Shown: positions 18,947 to 27,781, counted from the first letter of the stretch. The stretch: 64,000 nucleotides of DNA from Pseudomonas silesiensis (GCF_001661075.1 NZ_CP014870.1:4608501-4672500); one strand, 5' to 3'. The notes: generated from the letters alone by a model not told the origin. Numbers and translations: made by a program.

Positions 18947-20251
18947 ATGCCTCTGACTCGCAAAGCCTACCGTGCCGCCATTCTGCACAGCATCGCCGAT
19001 CCCGCCGAAGTGGGGATCGAAGCCTCTTATGAGTATTTTGAAGACGGTCTGCTGGTGATCGATAACGGTAAGATCAGCGCCCTTGGTCACGCCAGCGAAC
19101 TGCTGCCGATCCTGCCGGCCGACATCGAGATCACCCATTACCAGGATGCGCTGATCACCCCGGGCTTCATCGACACCCACATCCACCTGCCGCAAACCGG
19201 CATGGTCGGCGCCTACGGCGAGCAACTGCTGGACTGGCTCAACACCTACACCTTCCCCTGCGAAAGCCAGTTCGCCGACAAGGCCCACGCCGATGAAGTC
19301 GCTGGCATTTTCATCAAGGAACTGCTGCGCAACGGCACCACCACCGCGCTGGTGTTCGGCAGCGTGCATCCGCAATCGGTGAACTCGTTCTTCGAGGCGG
19401 CCGAACAACTGGACCTGCGGATGATCGCCGGCAAGGTGATGATGGATCGCAACGCACCGGACTACCTGACCGATACCGCTGAATCCAGCTATGTGCAAAG
19501 CAAGGCGCTGATCGAGCGCTGGCACGGCAAGGGTCGTCTGCACTATGCGGTCACACCGCGTTTTGCCCCGACCAGCACCCCGGAGCAACTGACCCTCGCC
19601 GGCCAGTTGCTGAGTGAATACCCGGATCTGTACATGCAGACCCACATCAGCGAAAACCTCAAGGAAGTCGAGTGGGTCAAGGCGCTGTTCCCGGAGCGCA
19701 AGGGTTACCTGGACGTATACGATCACTACCAGTTGCTGGGTGAGCGCTCGGTGTTCGCCCACGGCGTGCACCTGTGCGACGACGAGTGCGCCCGCCTGGC
19801 CGAAACCGGCTCGGCCATCGCCTTCTGCCCGACTTCGAACTTCTTCCTCGGCAGTGGCCTGTTCAACCTGCCGATGGCCGAAAAGCACAAGCTCAATGTC
19901 GGTTTGGGCACGGACGTCGGCGGCGGCACCAGTTTCTCGCTGCTGCAAACGTTGAACGAAGCGTACAAGGTCATGCAGATGCAAGGTGCACGGTTGAGCC
20001 CGTTCAAATCGCTGTACCTGGCCACCCTCGGTGGGGCGCGTGCGCTGCGCCTGGAAGACAAGATCGGCACCCTGCAACCGGGCACCGATGCGGACTTCCT
20101 GGTACTGGATTACAACGCCACGCCGCTGTTGAGCTATCGCTTGAAGCAGGCCAACAACATTGCCGAGACGTTGTTTGTGTTGATGACGCTGGGGGATGAC
20201 CGGACTGTGTTGCAGACTTATGCGGCGGGGAATCAGGTGCATCAGCGGTAG
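18947..20251 (+). CDS. guaD: Guanine deaminase
   Basis: GuaD converts guanine to xanthine, the substrate of the XdhAB enzyme encoded just upstream, so the operon forms a short guanine-to-urate route. The 434-residue protein belongs to the amidohydrolase superfamily. The metal site HIH sits in LITPGFIDTHIHLPQTG (about residues 66-82). Later ligands are in QTHISEN and FAHGVHLCD, and the catalytic aspartate lies in GTDVGGGTSFSLL. Conserved FCPTSNFFLGSGLF separates guanine deaminases from other amidohydrolases. It is the last gene before a strong terminator, so xdhABC-guaD is probably a single transcription unit. Confidence 0.96.
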   Translation: MPLTRKAYRAAILHSIADPAEVGIEASYEYFEDGLLVIDNGKISALGHASELLPILPADIEITHYQDALITPGFIDTHIHLPQTGMVGAYGEQLLDWLNTYTFPCESQFADKAHADEVAGIFIKELLRNGTTTALVFGSVHPQSVNSFFEAAEQLDLRMIAGKVMMDRNAPDYLTDTAESSYVQSKALIERWHGKGRLHYAVTPRFAPTSTPEQLTLAGQLLSEYPDLYMQTHISENLKEVEWVKALFPERKGYLDVYDHYQLLGERSVFAHGVHLCDDECARLAETGSAIAFCPTSNFFLGSGLFNLPMAEKHKLNVGLGTDVGGGTSFSLLQTLNEAYKVMQMQGARLSPFKSLYLATLGGARALRLEDKIGTLQPGTDADFLVLDYNATPLLSYRLKQANNIAETLFVLMTLGDDRTVLQTYAAGNQVHQR

Positions 20252-20263
20252 GTTATTTCGGGC

Positions 20264-20307
20264 ATAAAAAATCCCCCGCAATCTTTGGTTGCGGGGGATT
20301 TTTTATG
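20264..20307 (+). terminator. Terminator of the xdhABC-guaD unit
   Basis: The hairpin AAAAAATCCCCCGCA / TGCGGGGGATTTTTT has a 9-base loop. The A and T tracts on both sides make it bidirectional, so it could also stop minus-strand transcription from the GntR gene. Confidence 0.93.
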
Positions 20308-20310
20308 CTT

Positions 20311-20409
20311 TGGGAGCGAGCTTGCTCGCGATGGGCTTGAGAACGCCACGGGGGGTCAGGCTTCACGCGTAATCGTTAACGACCTTCGCGAGCAAGCTCG
20401 CTCCCACAG
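20311..20409. repeat. BIME, first of a duplicated pair
   Basis: Inverted GGGAGCGAGCTTGCTCGCGA elements surround a spacer that contains GGGGGGTCAGGCTTCACGCG. The same spacer sequence recurs in the BIME at 20487-20601. Confidence 0.9.
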
Positions 20410-20486
20410 TTGATCTCCATTGTTTGCAAGACCTGCATTCAACCCGGATCCCTGTGTTTGCAAGATCTGCATTCAACACAAAACCC

Positions 20487-20601
20487 TGTGGGAGCGAGCT
20501 TGCTCGCGATGGGCTTGAGGACGCCACGGGGGGTCAGGCTTCACGCGTAATCGTTAACGACCTTCGTCGGAACGCCGCCCGGAGCAAGCTCGCTCCTACA
20601 G
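20487..20601. repeat. BIME, second copy with inserted core
   Basis: This shares its left REP and spacer with the BIME at 20311-20409. The right arm carries an extra segment (TCGGAACGCCGCCCG) before GAGCAAGCTCGCTCC. The same variant right arm occurs at the end of cobA (about 44209-44238). Confidence 0.88.
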
Positions 20602-21360
20602 CTTGGCCGCAGGCCGCCCCGGCTTCTTGGTCTGCAACAAATGCGAGAACACCGCATGCAAATCATCCGACGCACTTTCCTCGTCAAGGTTGAGCTTGCT
20701 GTCGATGTGATTCATGTGATGCATCATCAAGTTCACCGCCAGCTCAGCGTTGCGTGCCTCGATGGCATTGATCAGCTGGGTGTGTTCGTCGTAGGAGCAG
20801 TGGGAACGGTTGCCGCTTTCATACTGGGCGATGATCAGCGAAGTCTGCGACACCAGGCTGCGCTGGAAGCTGATCAAGGGGGCATTCTTCGCCGCTTCGG
20901 CCAACTTCAGGTGGAACTCGCCCGACAGACGGATACCAGCCCCCCGATCACCACGGGAGAAGCTGTCGCGCTCGTCGTCGACCATCTGGCGCAATTCGGC
21001 GATCTGCTCGGCGGTGGCGTGCTGCACGGCCAGTTCAGTGATCGCGCGTTCCACCAGACGCCGGGCCAGGAACACCTGGCGGGCTTCTTCGACACTCGGG
21101 CTGGCGACGACAGCGCCGCGGTTCGGACGCAGCAGCACGACGCCTTCATGGGCCAGGCGCGACAGCGCACGGCGAATGATGGTGCGACTGACCCCGAAAA
21201 TTTCCCCCAGCGCTTCTTCGCTCAACTTGGTGCCGGGCGCCAGACGCTGTTCGAGGATGGCCTCGAAGATATGCGCGTAGACAATATCGTCCTGGGTACC
21301 GCTGCGGCCGGCTTTGCCTGCGCGCGGTTGTTTCTTTAGGGGCTGCAACTGTTCGTTCAT
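20596..21360 (-). CDS. GntR-family regulator with FCD domain, purine-locus
   Basis: The 254-residue regulator has a winged helix (about residues 22-88) with the recognition region EEALGEIFGVSRTIIRRALS. The FCD domain (about 95-225) contains the paired histidines HLKLAEAAKN and HHMNHI that bind metal or ligand in this subfamily. I start it at the ATG at 21360 (MNEQLQPLKK). An upstream in-frame extension has no ribosome site and would cover the regulatory gap. It lies between guaD and a BenE-family transporter, so control of purine uptake or degradation is likely but inferred. An ATTGT-N2-ACAAT palindrome lies about 93 bp upstream and fits autoregulation. The C-terminus is lysine/proline-rich. 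Confidence 0.88.
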   Translation of the reverse strand: MNEQLQPLKKQPRAGKAGRSGTQDDIVYAHIFEAILEQRLAPGTKLSEEALGEIFGVSRTIIRRALSRLAHEGVVLLRPNRGAVVASPSVEEARQVFLARRLVERAITELAVQHATAEQIAELRQMVDDERDSFSRGDRGAGIRLSGEFHLKLAEAAKNAPLISFQRSLVSQTSLIIAQYESGNRSHCSYDEHTQLINAIEARNAELAVNLMMHHMNHIDSKLNLDEESASDDLHAVFSHLLQTKKPGRPAAKL

Positions 21361-21452
21361 GGGCACTCGAGTCGGTAGAACGGCGGCGAATTGACCGTGA
21401 CTGTAATACGGCACAGTGGGTCACTGGCAAGTATCGCTTAAAAAACACTGCG

Positions 21453-21464
21453 ATTGTACACAAT
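21453..21464. promoter_or_regulatory. ATTGT-N2-ACAAT candidate GntR operator
   Basis: ATTGTACACAAT lies in the gap between the GntR gene (minus) and the BenE-type transporter gene (plus). Its form matches the perfect palindrome ATTGTCGACAAT found at the propionate GntR gene, and FCD-type GntR proteins commonly bind TTGT-N2-ACAA sites. It could control either flanking gene. Confidence 0.55.
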
Positions 21465-21573
21465 GGCCGGTGGCAACACGACTGTACGGCTGTTTGTCGC
21501 CTTTGCTGTATTGCAACGGTCCATTACGTTTGAGTTTAGGCTTGATCGCAGAATCCGCCGCGTAGGCGATCCC

Positions 21574-21665
21574 CTGTAGGAGCGAGACTTGCCCGCGAAG
21601 CAGACGGTGCGGTTTATCAGTTGAACCGCATTATCGTTCTTCGCGGGTAAGCCTCGCTCCTACAG
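21574..21665. repeat. BIME upstream of the BenE-family gene
   Basis: Inverted TGTAGGAGCGAGACTTGCCC and GGGTAAGCCTCGCTCCTACA arms enclose a 40-bp spacer (CGGTTTATCAGTTGAACCGC region). The spacer is nearly identical to that of the BIME at 25131-25225. Confidence 0.9.
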
Positions 21666-21715
21666 AGGATTGCGGTGTTGCGGATATATTCAAACGTATA
21701 AGGAACACCGCTGTC

Positions 21716-22906
21716 ATGACCGACGCCACGCACACGCAGCTTCGCCCCCTGGCCGACACCTCACCCTCGGCCATCGTCGCCGGCTTCATCGCGATGATGA
21801 CCGGCTACACCAGCTCCCTGGTGCTGATGTTCCAGGCCGGGCAAGCGGCGGGCCTGAGCAGTGGGCAGATTTCATCGTGGATCTGGGCGATTTCGATCGG
21901 CATGGCGGTGTGCTCGATCGGCCTGTCGCTGCGTTATCGCACGCCCATTACCATCGCCTGGTCGACCCCCGGCGCGGCCTTGCTGATCACCAGCCTGGGC
22001 GGCGTGAGCTACGGCGAAGCCATCGGCGCCTACATCACTTGCGCGGTGTTGGTGACGGCCTGCGGGTTGACCGGCAGCTTCGAGCGCCTGGTGAAAAGGA
22101 TCCCGGCCTCCTTGGCCGCGGCCTTGCTGGCCGGGATTCTGTTCAAGATCGGCAGCGAAATCTTCGTCGCCGCGCAACATCGCACCTCGCTGGTGCTGGG
22201 CATGTTCTTCACTTATCTGCTGGTCAAGCGCCTGTCCCCGCGTTATGCGGTACTGGCGGCATTGCTGATCGGCACAGGGCTGTCGGGCTTGATGGGGTTG
22301 CTGGATTTCAGCGGTTTCCATCTGGAACTGGCGACGCCAGTCTGGACCACGCCGCACTTCTCCCTGGCCGCGACCATCAGCATCGGCATCCCGCTGTTCG
22401 TGGTGGCGATGACGTCGCAGAACATGCCGGGCATCGCCGTGTTGCGCGCCGACGGTTACACGGTGCCGGCCTCGCCATTGATCACCACCACCGGCATTGC
22501 CTCGTTGCTGCTGGCCCCCTTCGGCTCGCACGGGATCAACCTGGCGGCCATCAGCGCGGCGATCTGCACCGGGCCCCATGCCCATGAGGATCGTCACAAG
22601 CGCTACACGGCAGCTGTCTGGTGCGGGATTTTCTACGGCATCGCGGGGGTGTTCGGCGCGACGCTGGCGGCGCTGTTTGCCGCATTGCCTAAAGAGCTGG
22701 TGCTGTCGATTGCCGCGCTGGCGCTGTTCGGCTCGATCATCAATGGCCTGAGCATTGCCATGGCGCAAGTGCAGGAACGGGAAGCGGCGCTGATCACCTT
22801 CATGGTCACGGCGTCGGGCTTGACGCTGTTTTCCATCGGGTCGGCGTTCTGGGGGATTGTGGCGGGGGTGTTGACGTTGGTAATTCTGAACTGGCGTAAA
22901 GCCTGA
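21716..22906 (+). CDS. BenE-family (benzoate/H+ symporter-like) transporter
   Basis: The 396-residue inner-membrane protein is hydrophobic throughout, with about 12 predicted transmembrane segments. It has the BenE-family signatures SSLVLMFQAGQAAGLS, IAWSTPGAALL and FGSHGINLAAISAAIC. Characterised members import benzoate with protons, and the family shares the elevator fold of nucleobase (NCS2) transporters. Here no benzoate catabolic genes are present. The neighbours are a GntR regulator and the xdhABC-guaD purine operon, so a purine or related heterocycle is a reasonable alternative substrate (inference). An AAGGA ribosome site lies about 12 bases before the ATG, inside an inverted repeat (21672-21679 with 21704-21711). 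A BIME follows the gene. Confidence 0.88.
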   Translation: MTDATHTQLRPLADTSPSAIVAGFIAMMTGYTSSLVLMFQAGQAAGLSSGQISSWIWAISIGMAVCSIGLSLRYRTPITIAWSTPGAALLITSLGGVSYGEAIGAYITCAVLVTACGLTGSFERLVKRIPASLAAALLAGILFKIGSEIFVAAQHRTSLVLGMFFTYLLVKRLSPRYAVLAALLIGTGLSGLMGLLDFSGFHLELATPVWTTPHFSLAATISIGIPLFVVAMTSQNMPGIAVLRADGYTVPASPLITTTGIASLLLAPFGSHGINLAAISAAICTGPHAHEDRHKRYTAAVWCGIFYGIAGVFGATLAALFAALPKELVLSIAALALFGSIINGLSIAMAQVQEREAALITFMVTASGLTLFSIGSAFWGIVAGVLTLVILNWRKA

Positions 22907-22910
22907 GGGC

Positions 22911-22984
22911 CCCTTCGCGGGCAAGCCTCGCTCCTACAAGGGCTACACGCTGAACCTGTAGGAGCGAGGCTTGCCCGCGAAGGC
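22911..22984. repeat. BIME after the BenE-family gene
   Basis: Inverted CCTTCGCGGGCAAGCCTCGC and GCGAGGCTTGCCCGCGAAGG elements enclose a short spacer, in the convergent gap before yggL. Confidence 0.9.
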
Positions 22985-23037
22985 ATTCCCGAGATCGACA
23001 TCGCAGGCCAAGCCAAGCGCCTACAAAGAGCAGGCAT

Positions 23038-23069
23038 AAAAAAACGGCGACCCTCGGGTCGCCGTTTTT
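23038..23069 (-). terminator. Terminator of yggL
   Basis: AAAAACGGCGACC / GGTCGCCGTTTTT is a strong hairpin with A and T tracts on both sides. It lies 8 bases beyond the yggL stop and can also end rightward transcripts from the transporter gene. Confidence 0.92.
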
Positions 23070-23076
23070 CATGACA

Positions 23077-23421
23077 TCAAGCTACCGGATTGATCGGCTT
23101 TTCCGGGTACCAGACGTCGATCAGCGGGCTGACGGTCGCTTCCGTCAGTTCGCTGCGGCCCTTGAGCCAGGCTTCGACAGCGGCACGCTGCTCTTCGGAC
23201 ACCGAGCCACGCTTCTGCAGGCAAACCAGACCGAAGTCGTCGCCGCCAACATAGCCCAGACCGTTGGCTTCCATGGCTTCTTTGAGGAATGCGTCGAGGA
23301 AAGCATCAATGGCTTCATCAGCCAAATCTTCTTTGAAATCCAGGTTCAGCTCGAAACCCAGCTCTTGAAATTCATCGACGCACAGTTTTTTGCGCAGACG
23401 CTGGGAACGGTTAGTCGCCAT
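23077..23421 (-). CDS. yggL: YggL-family (DUF469) 50S ribosome-binding protein
   Basis: The 114-residue protein matches the YggL/DUF469 family. It begins MATNRSQRLRKKLCVDEFQE and has the conserved block LGYVGGDDFGLVCLQKRGS and the end VSPLIDVWYPEKP. The family has been linked to the large ribosomal subunit, but its exact role is not well defined. I chose the ATG at 23421 because the upstream extension adds only a few residues and no better ribosome site. It is a single gene with its own terminator, divergent from dacB. The acidic helix DLADEAIDAFLDAFLKEAME is typical of the family. Confidence 0.9.
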   Translation of the reverse strand: MATNRSQRLRKKLCVDEFQELGFELNLDFKEDLADEAIDAFLDAFLKEAMEANGLGYVGGDDFGLVCLQKRGSVSEEQRAAVEAWLKGRSELTEATVSPLIDVWYPEKPINPVA

Positions 23422-23653
23422 TGGAACAATCCTCATAAGTAATAACGGGCGGCACTTTAGCAGTTTAAGCCGCCGATTGCCCGTCTCTCGGCGGCGCCAG
23501 GCCTACCGTCGGTAAAAAATAGCGGATTTGCAGGACAGCGCACGGCACAAGCCGCTACACCTTGGGGCATAATGCCGACACTTTTATGACCACTGAGGGA
23601 ATTCATTTTCATGCCCTCGTCTTTTTCCCCTCGGCTGTAGGGTTTTATTGCAC

Positions 23654-25114
23654 ATGATCAAGTCTTTGCGCCCATTGCTGCTGGCCGGTTTACTGTTTCC
23701 CCTGGCCTTCTCTGCTTCCGCCGCGCCGATCAACACCGGCCTGTCACCCAACGTCGAAAAGGCCATCAAGGCGAGCAAAATGCCCAACAGCGCCCTGTCG
23801 CTGGTGATGATCCCGCTCAACGGCCCTGGCATCCCGACCATTTACAACGCTGACGTCTCGGTCAATCCGGCCTCGACCATGAAGCTGGTCACCACTTACG
23901 CGGCCCTGGAAATGCTCGGCCCGAACCATCAGTGGAAAACCGAGTTCTACACCGACGGTACCCTCAGCGGCGGTATCCTCAACGGCAACCTCTACCTCAA
24001 GGGTGGTGGCGACCCCAAGCTGAACATGGAAAAACTCTGGTTGCTGATGCGCGACCTGCGCGCCAACGGCGTGACGCAAGTCACCGGCGACCTGGTGCTG
24101 GACCGCAACTTCTTCACGCAGCCGCAACTGCCCGAGTTCAACGACGACGGCAATGACGAAAACAAGCCGTTCCTGGTCAAGCCCGACTCGCTGCTGGTCA
24201 ACCTCAAGGCCCTGCGTTTTGTCGCGCGCAACGACAATGGCCGGGTACTGGTGTCGGTGGAGCCGCCGATCGCCAGCATTCGCATCGAAAACCAGGTCAA
24301 GGCGATCAATTCCAAGCAATGCACCGGGGGCGTCCGGTACAACCCGGTCACCCAGGCCGACGGCAGCGTGACCGTGACCGTCGGCGGCCAACTGGGCGAT
24401 GGCTGCAGTTCCCAGACTTACCTGTCGCTGCTCGACCACGCGACCTACACCGCCGGTGCGGTGCGGGCGATCTGGAAGGAGTTGGGCGGCAGCATCCAGG
24501 GCAAGGATGTGCTGGCGGCAACGCCGAAAAACGCCAAGGTCCTGGCCCGCGCCTTCTCGCCGGACCTGGCGGAAATCATCCGCGACATCAACAAATACAG
24601 TAACAACACCATGGCCCAGCAGCTGTTCCTGAGCCTGGGCCAGAAATTCCGCACTGACGCCGACGGTGACGACGCCAAGGCGGCTCAACGTGTCGTGCGT
24701 CAGTGGCTGGCGAAGAAAGGCATCACCGCGCCGCACCTGGTGATGGAGAACGGTTCCGGCCTGTCCCGTGCAGAGCGTGTGAGCGCGCGGGAAATGGCGG
24801 CAATGTTGCAAGCCGCATGGCGCAGCCCGTATTCCGCCGAGTTCATCAGCTCGATGCCGATTGCCGGCACCGACGGCACGATGCGCAAACGCTTGAAGAC
24901 CACCGCGATGCGCGGTGAGGCCCACGTCAAGACCGGCACACTGAACACGGTACGGGCGATCTCCGGCTACAGCCGCGACATCAACGGCAATACCTGGGCG
25001 GTGGTGGCGATCCTCAACGACAAGGCACCGTTTGGCGCTTCCTCGGTGCTGGACCAGGTACTGCTGGACCTGTATCGCCAGCCAAAACAGCCGGAAACGG
25101 CTTCGGTGCTCTAA
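23654..25114 (+). CDS. dacB: D-alanyl-D-alanine carboxypeptidase/endopeptidase (PBP4 type)
   Basis: This periplasmic peptidoglycan hydrolase removes terminal D-Ala and cuts D-Ala-mDAP crosslinks. The 486-residue precursor has a signal peptide (MIKSLRPLLLAGLLFPLAFSASA). The three penicillin-binding motifs are in order: STMK with the catalytic Ser74, SNN within INKYSNNTMAQQL, and KTG within HVKTGTLNTVRAISGYSR. The large insert between the first two motifs (about residues 95-290) is the feature that marks class C, PBP4-like enzymes. I use the ATG at 23654; a TTG two codons earlier is in frame. The neighbours are not cell-wall genes, so it appears to be a single transcription unit. Confidence 0.95.
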   Translation: MIKSLRPLLLAGLLFPLAFSASAAPINTGLSPNVEKAIKASKMPNSALSLVMIPLNGPGIPTIYNADVSVNPASTMKLVTTYAALEMLGPNHQWKTEFYTDGTLSGGILNGNLYLKGGGDPKLNMEKLWLLMRDLRANGVTQVTGDLVLDRNFFTQPQLPEFNDDGNDENKPFLVKPDSLLVNLKALRFVARNDNGRVLVSVEPPIASIRIENQVKAINSKQCTGGVRYNPVTQADGSVTVTVGGQLGDGCSSQTYLSLLDHATYTAGAVRAIWKELGGSIQGKDVLAATPKNAKVLARAFSPDLAEIIRDINKYSNNTMAQQLFLSLGQKFRTDADGDDAKAAQRVVRQWLAKKGITAPHLVMENGSGLSRAERVSAREMAAMLQAAWRSPYSAEFISSMPIAGTDGTMRKRLKTTAMRGEAHVKTGTLNTVRAISGYSRDINGNTWAVVAILNDKAPFGASSVLDQVLLDLYRQPKQPETASVL

Positions 25115-25130
25115 CAGACACCACAGATCC

Positions 25131-25225
25131 CCTGTAGGAGCGAGGCTTGCCCGCGAAGCAGACGGCGCGGTTTATCAGTTGAACCGCATTATCGTTCTTC
25201 GCGGGCAAGCCTCGCTCCTACAGGG
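25131..25225. repeat. BIME after dacB
   Basis: CTGTAGGAGCGAGGCTTGCC and its inverted copy enclose a spacer (GCGCGGTTTATCAGTTGAAC region). That spacer differs by about one base from the spacer of the BIME at 21574-21665. Confidence 0.9.
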
Positions 25226-25241
25226 GGCTATGCGTACAGCT

Positions 25242-27641
25242 TTAGTCCATCTCGCTCTCAACCCGGTCCCGGCCCGCCTGTTTCGCCGCATAAACCCCGG
25301 AATCCGCCCGCAGCAGCAACCCGTCCGCCCCCTCCCCGACCCGCCAGCTGGCAATCCCGAAACTCGCGGTGACGATCCCCACCTCGTCGATCGGCGAATT
25401 GCGCAACCCTTGCCACAACTCCAGCGCCAATACATGGGCCTGTTTGCCGTCGATATCCGGGCAGAGCACCATGAACTCCTCGCCACCCAGGCGACAGAAC
25501 ACGTCAGAACGCCGCAGCCGATGGCCGATGCGCTCGCAGACCGCCTGCAACACCCGATCGCCCACCGCGTGACCATGGTGGTCATTGATGCGCTTGAAAT
25601 GGTCGATATCGAGCATGATCACCGACAATTCGCCGCCACCGCGCTCGACCCGAGCCATTTCGGTGGTCAAGCGTTCCTGGAAATAGCGGCGATTGTGGAT
25701 TCCGGTCAGGGAGTCCGTGACCGACAGTGCCCGCAACTCTTCCTCGACCCGTTTCAGGTCGGTAATGTCCGAGATGTAGCCATGCCAGAGCACACCGCCG
25801 CCGGGCAGTTCTTCCGGGGTCGCCTCGCCACGCACCCAGCGCAGGCCGCGCATGGGCAATTGCACGCGGTACTCTTCACGCCACGGGCTGAGGTTGTCTG
25901 CCGACGCCCGGATCGAGGCGCGGATCCGGGTCGTGTCCTGGGGATGAATCCGGGTGAACATCGCTTCGGCATTGAGCAACAACACCTCGGGTTCCAGCTC
26001 ATAGATCTCACGGATACCGTCGCTGGCGTAAATCACACTGAAGCGCCCGTCGAACTCCATCTTGATCTGGTAGATACCGCCGGGCACGTGGGCGCTGAGT
26101 TTCTTCAGTAACAAATCCCGAGCCGCCAAGGCTTCGTGGACCCGTTTGCGCTCGGTGATGTCGATGCAGATTGCCAGGTGACCGACCCACAGGCCTTGCT
26201 CATCGAGCACGGGCGTGGCCAGCATGTTAACCGTCAGATGGCTGCCATCGCTGCGCAGCAGCGTCCACTCCCGCGCTTCGTGACCGCCCTCTTCACCGCC
26301 CTCGACCAGCATCGCCTGGCAGGTCGGGATCGGCTTGCCATAACGCGCGCTCAACTCCGCCGAGCGCGCAATGAGCTCCCGAGGCAGGTGCAGGTTTTCC
26401 AGGGTCATATGGCCCACCGCTTGCGCGCTGGTGTAGCCAAGCATTTGTTCCGCACCGGCATTGAACGTGCTGATGACGCCGCGCAGGTCGGTGGCGATGA
26501 TCGCTACCTGCGTCGCGGCGTCCAGCACACCGCGCAACTGGCCATGGGTGCCGCGCAGTTCCTGGTCGCGGGCACGCAGTTCCTGTGTGCGCTGTTCGAC
26601 CGTTTTCAACGCCCGCTGACGCTGGCTGACCAGCACGTAAAGCAAGGCACTGAGCAACACACTGAGCAAACTGCCCAGCACCACCAGGCTGGTCACCGAA
26701 GAATGGTTGGCCTTCATAAAGGCCTCGCTGGGCAGTATGTCGATTTGATAGTCGTGGTCGGCCATTCGCAGTAACCGGGACGCCGATAATTCGCTGGTAG
26801 CAGGCGTATTGAGGGATTCGAACAGCACTTCGTGCTGATCGCCATTGGACAAGTCGAGGATACGCACCGAGAGATAATCACGGTCCGCTTCGGGCAACCC
26901 GTCCGCCAGCAACTGGCGCATGCTGATGACCGCCATCACATAGCCGTAGGGTTTTGCCGCAGCCGCGCCCGGACTGCTGCGCGATATCACCGGCGCCACC
27001 AACAGCACTCCGCGCGCATAGGACGGTTCGGTACTGATCAGATGCAGCGGCTGCGACACCGCCATGTCACCCGACGCGTCCGCACGCTCAAGCGTGGCAC
27101 GGCGCAACGGTTGGGCCAGCAAGTCAAAGCCCAGTGGCGAACCGATTGTGGTGTGGGTCTGACTGAAGAGGACCGGCACGTACTCATCCCGTTCAGCCGC
27201 CAGTTGCAGCTGACCGTTGGGCATCAGGTCACGGATGGTGAAATCAGGCAGTCCTTCCTCGCGCACCTGACGTTCGAATTCCGGCCGTTCGGCGTGGCTC
27301 ACCCGCCGAGCGAACGAGTACGCCTGGGTTCGATGAAGTAGAGGTTGGGTGTAACCGTCGAATTCCTGACGCGACACCGAGTTGGAATTGGCAAAGAACC
27401 GGCGCACGCCATCGAGGCGTTGCTCCTGATCTTCGAAACGCTCCTCGATACGGCTGTAACGTTCACTGGCCAGCAATTGGAAACGTTGCCGCAATTGCTG
27501 GTGAAACAGATTCAGCGTCGACCAGGCCAGCAACCCCGTGAGAATCCCGCCGACGAGCAACACCAGTAGCGCGACCAGCCAGGCCGAGACGTCTTCACTG
27601 ATAAACCCGAGGATCTTTGGGCGCACGGCGTTCAACGACAT
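25242..27641 (-). CDS. Membrane diguanylate cyclase with CHASE and PAS domains
   Basis: The 799-residue protein is predicted to synthesise cyclic di-GMP in response to a periplasmic signal. It has an N-terminal membrane helix (about residues 17-40), a periplasmic CHASE-type domain (about 70-300) and a second membrane helix (about 315-340). Two or three PAS/PAC modules follow (LDAATQVAIIATDLRGVIST and later), and the GGDEF domain is at the C-terminus (about 635-795). The active-site motif is intact (GGEEF in RLGGEEFMVL). The product-inhibition site RxxD (RRSD) lies five residues before it, so feedback control is expected. No EAL domain is present. It interrupts the otherwise conserved dacB-rlmKL-rmf-pyrD region and is transcribed on its own. 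Confidence 0.93.
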   Translation of the reverse strand: MSLNAVRPKILGFISEDVSAWLVALLVLLVGGILTGLLAWSTLNLFHQQLRQRFQLLASERYSRIEERFEDQEQRLDGVRRFFANSNSVSRQEFDGYTQPLLHRTQAYSFARRVSHAERPEFERQVREEGLPDFTIRDLMPNGQLQLAAERDEYVPVLFSQTHTTIGSPLGFDLLAQPLRRATLERADASGDMAVSQPLHLISTEPSYARGVLLVAPVISRSSPGAAAAKPYGYVMAVISMRQLLADGLPEADRDYLSVRILDLSNGDQHEVLFESLNTPATSELSASRLLRMADHDYQIDILPSEAFMKANHSSVTSLVVLGSLLSVLLSALLYVLVSQRQRALKTVEQRTQELRARDQELRGTHGQLRGVLDAATQVAIIATDLRGVISTFNAGAEQMLGYTSAQAVGHMTLENLHLPRELIARSAELSARYGKPIPTCQAMLVEGGEEGGHEAREWTLLRSDGSHLTVNMLATPVLDEQGLWVGHLAICIDITERKRVHEALAARDLLLKKLSAHVPGGIYQIKMEFDGRFSVIYASDGIREIYELEPEVLLLNAEAMFTRIHPQDTTRIRASIRASADNLSPWREEYRVQLPMRGLRWVRGEATPEELPGGGVLWHGYISDITDLKRVEEELRALSVTDSLTGIHNRRYFQERLTTEMARVERGGGELSVIMLDIDHFKRINDHHGHAVGDRVLQAVCERIGHRLRRSDVFCRLGGEEFMVLCPDIDGKQAHVLALELWQGLRNSPIDEVGIVTASFGIASWRVGEGADGLLLRADSGVYAAKQAGRDRVESEMD

Positions 27642-27781
27642 AGCTGCAACTCAAAACGCCAGGTGCGGGAAAGCCCATTGGCTACCTTGAGTTATAGCTA
27701 TTAGCCACTAATTTCACCAGTATTGCAGGAAACCAAGAGCCTTTAAAAATCAAGGCTCTGTGGATCCAATTATTTTAACCG

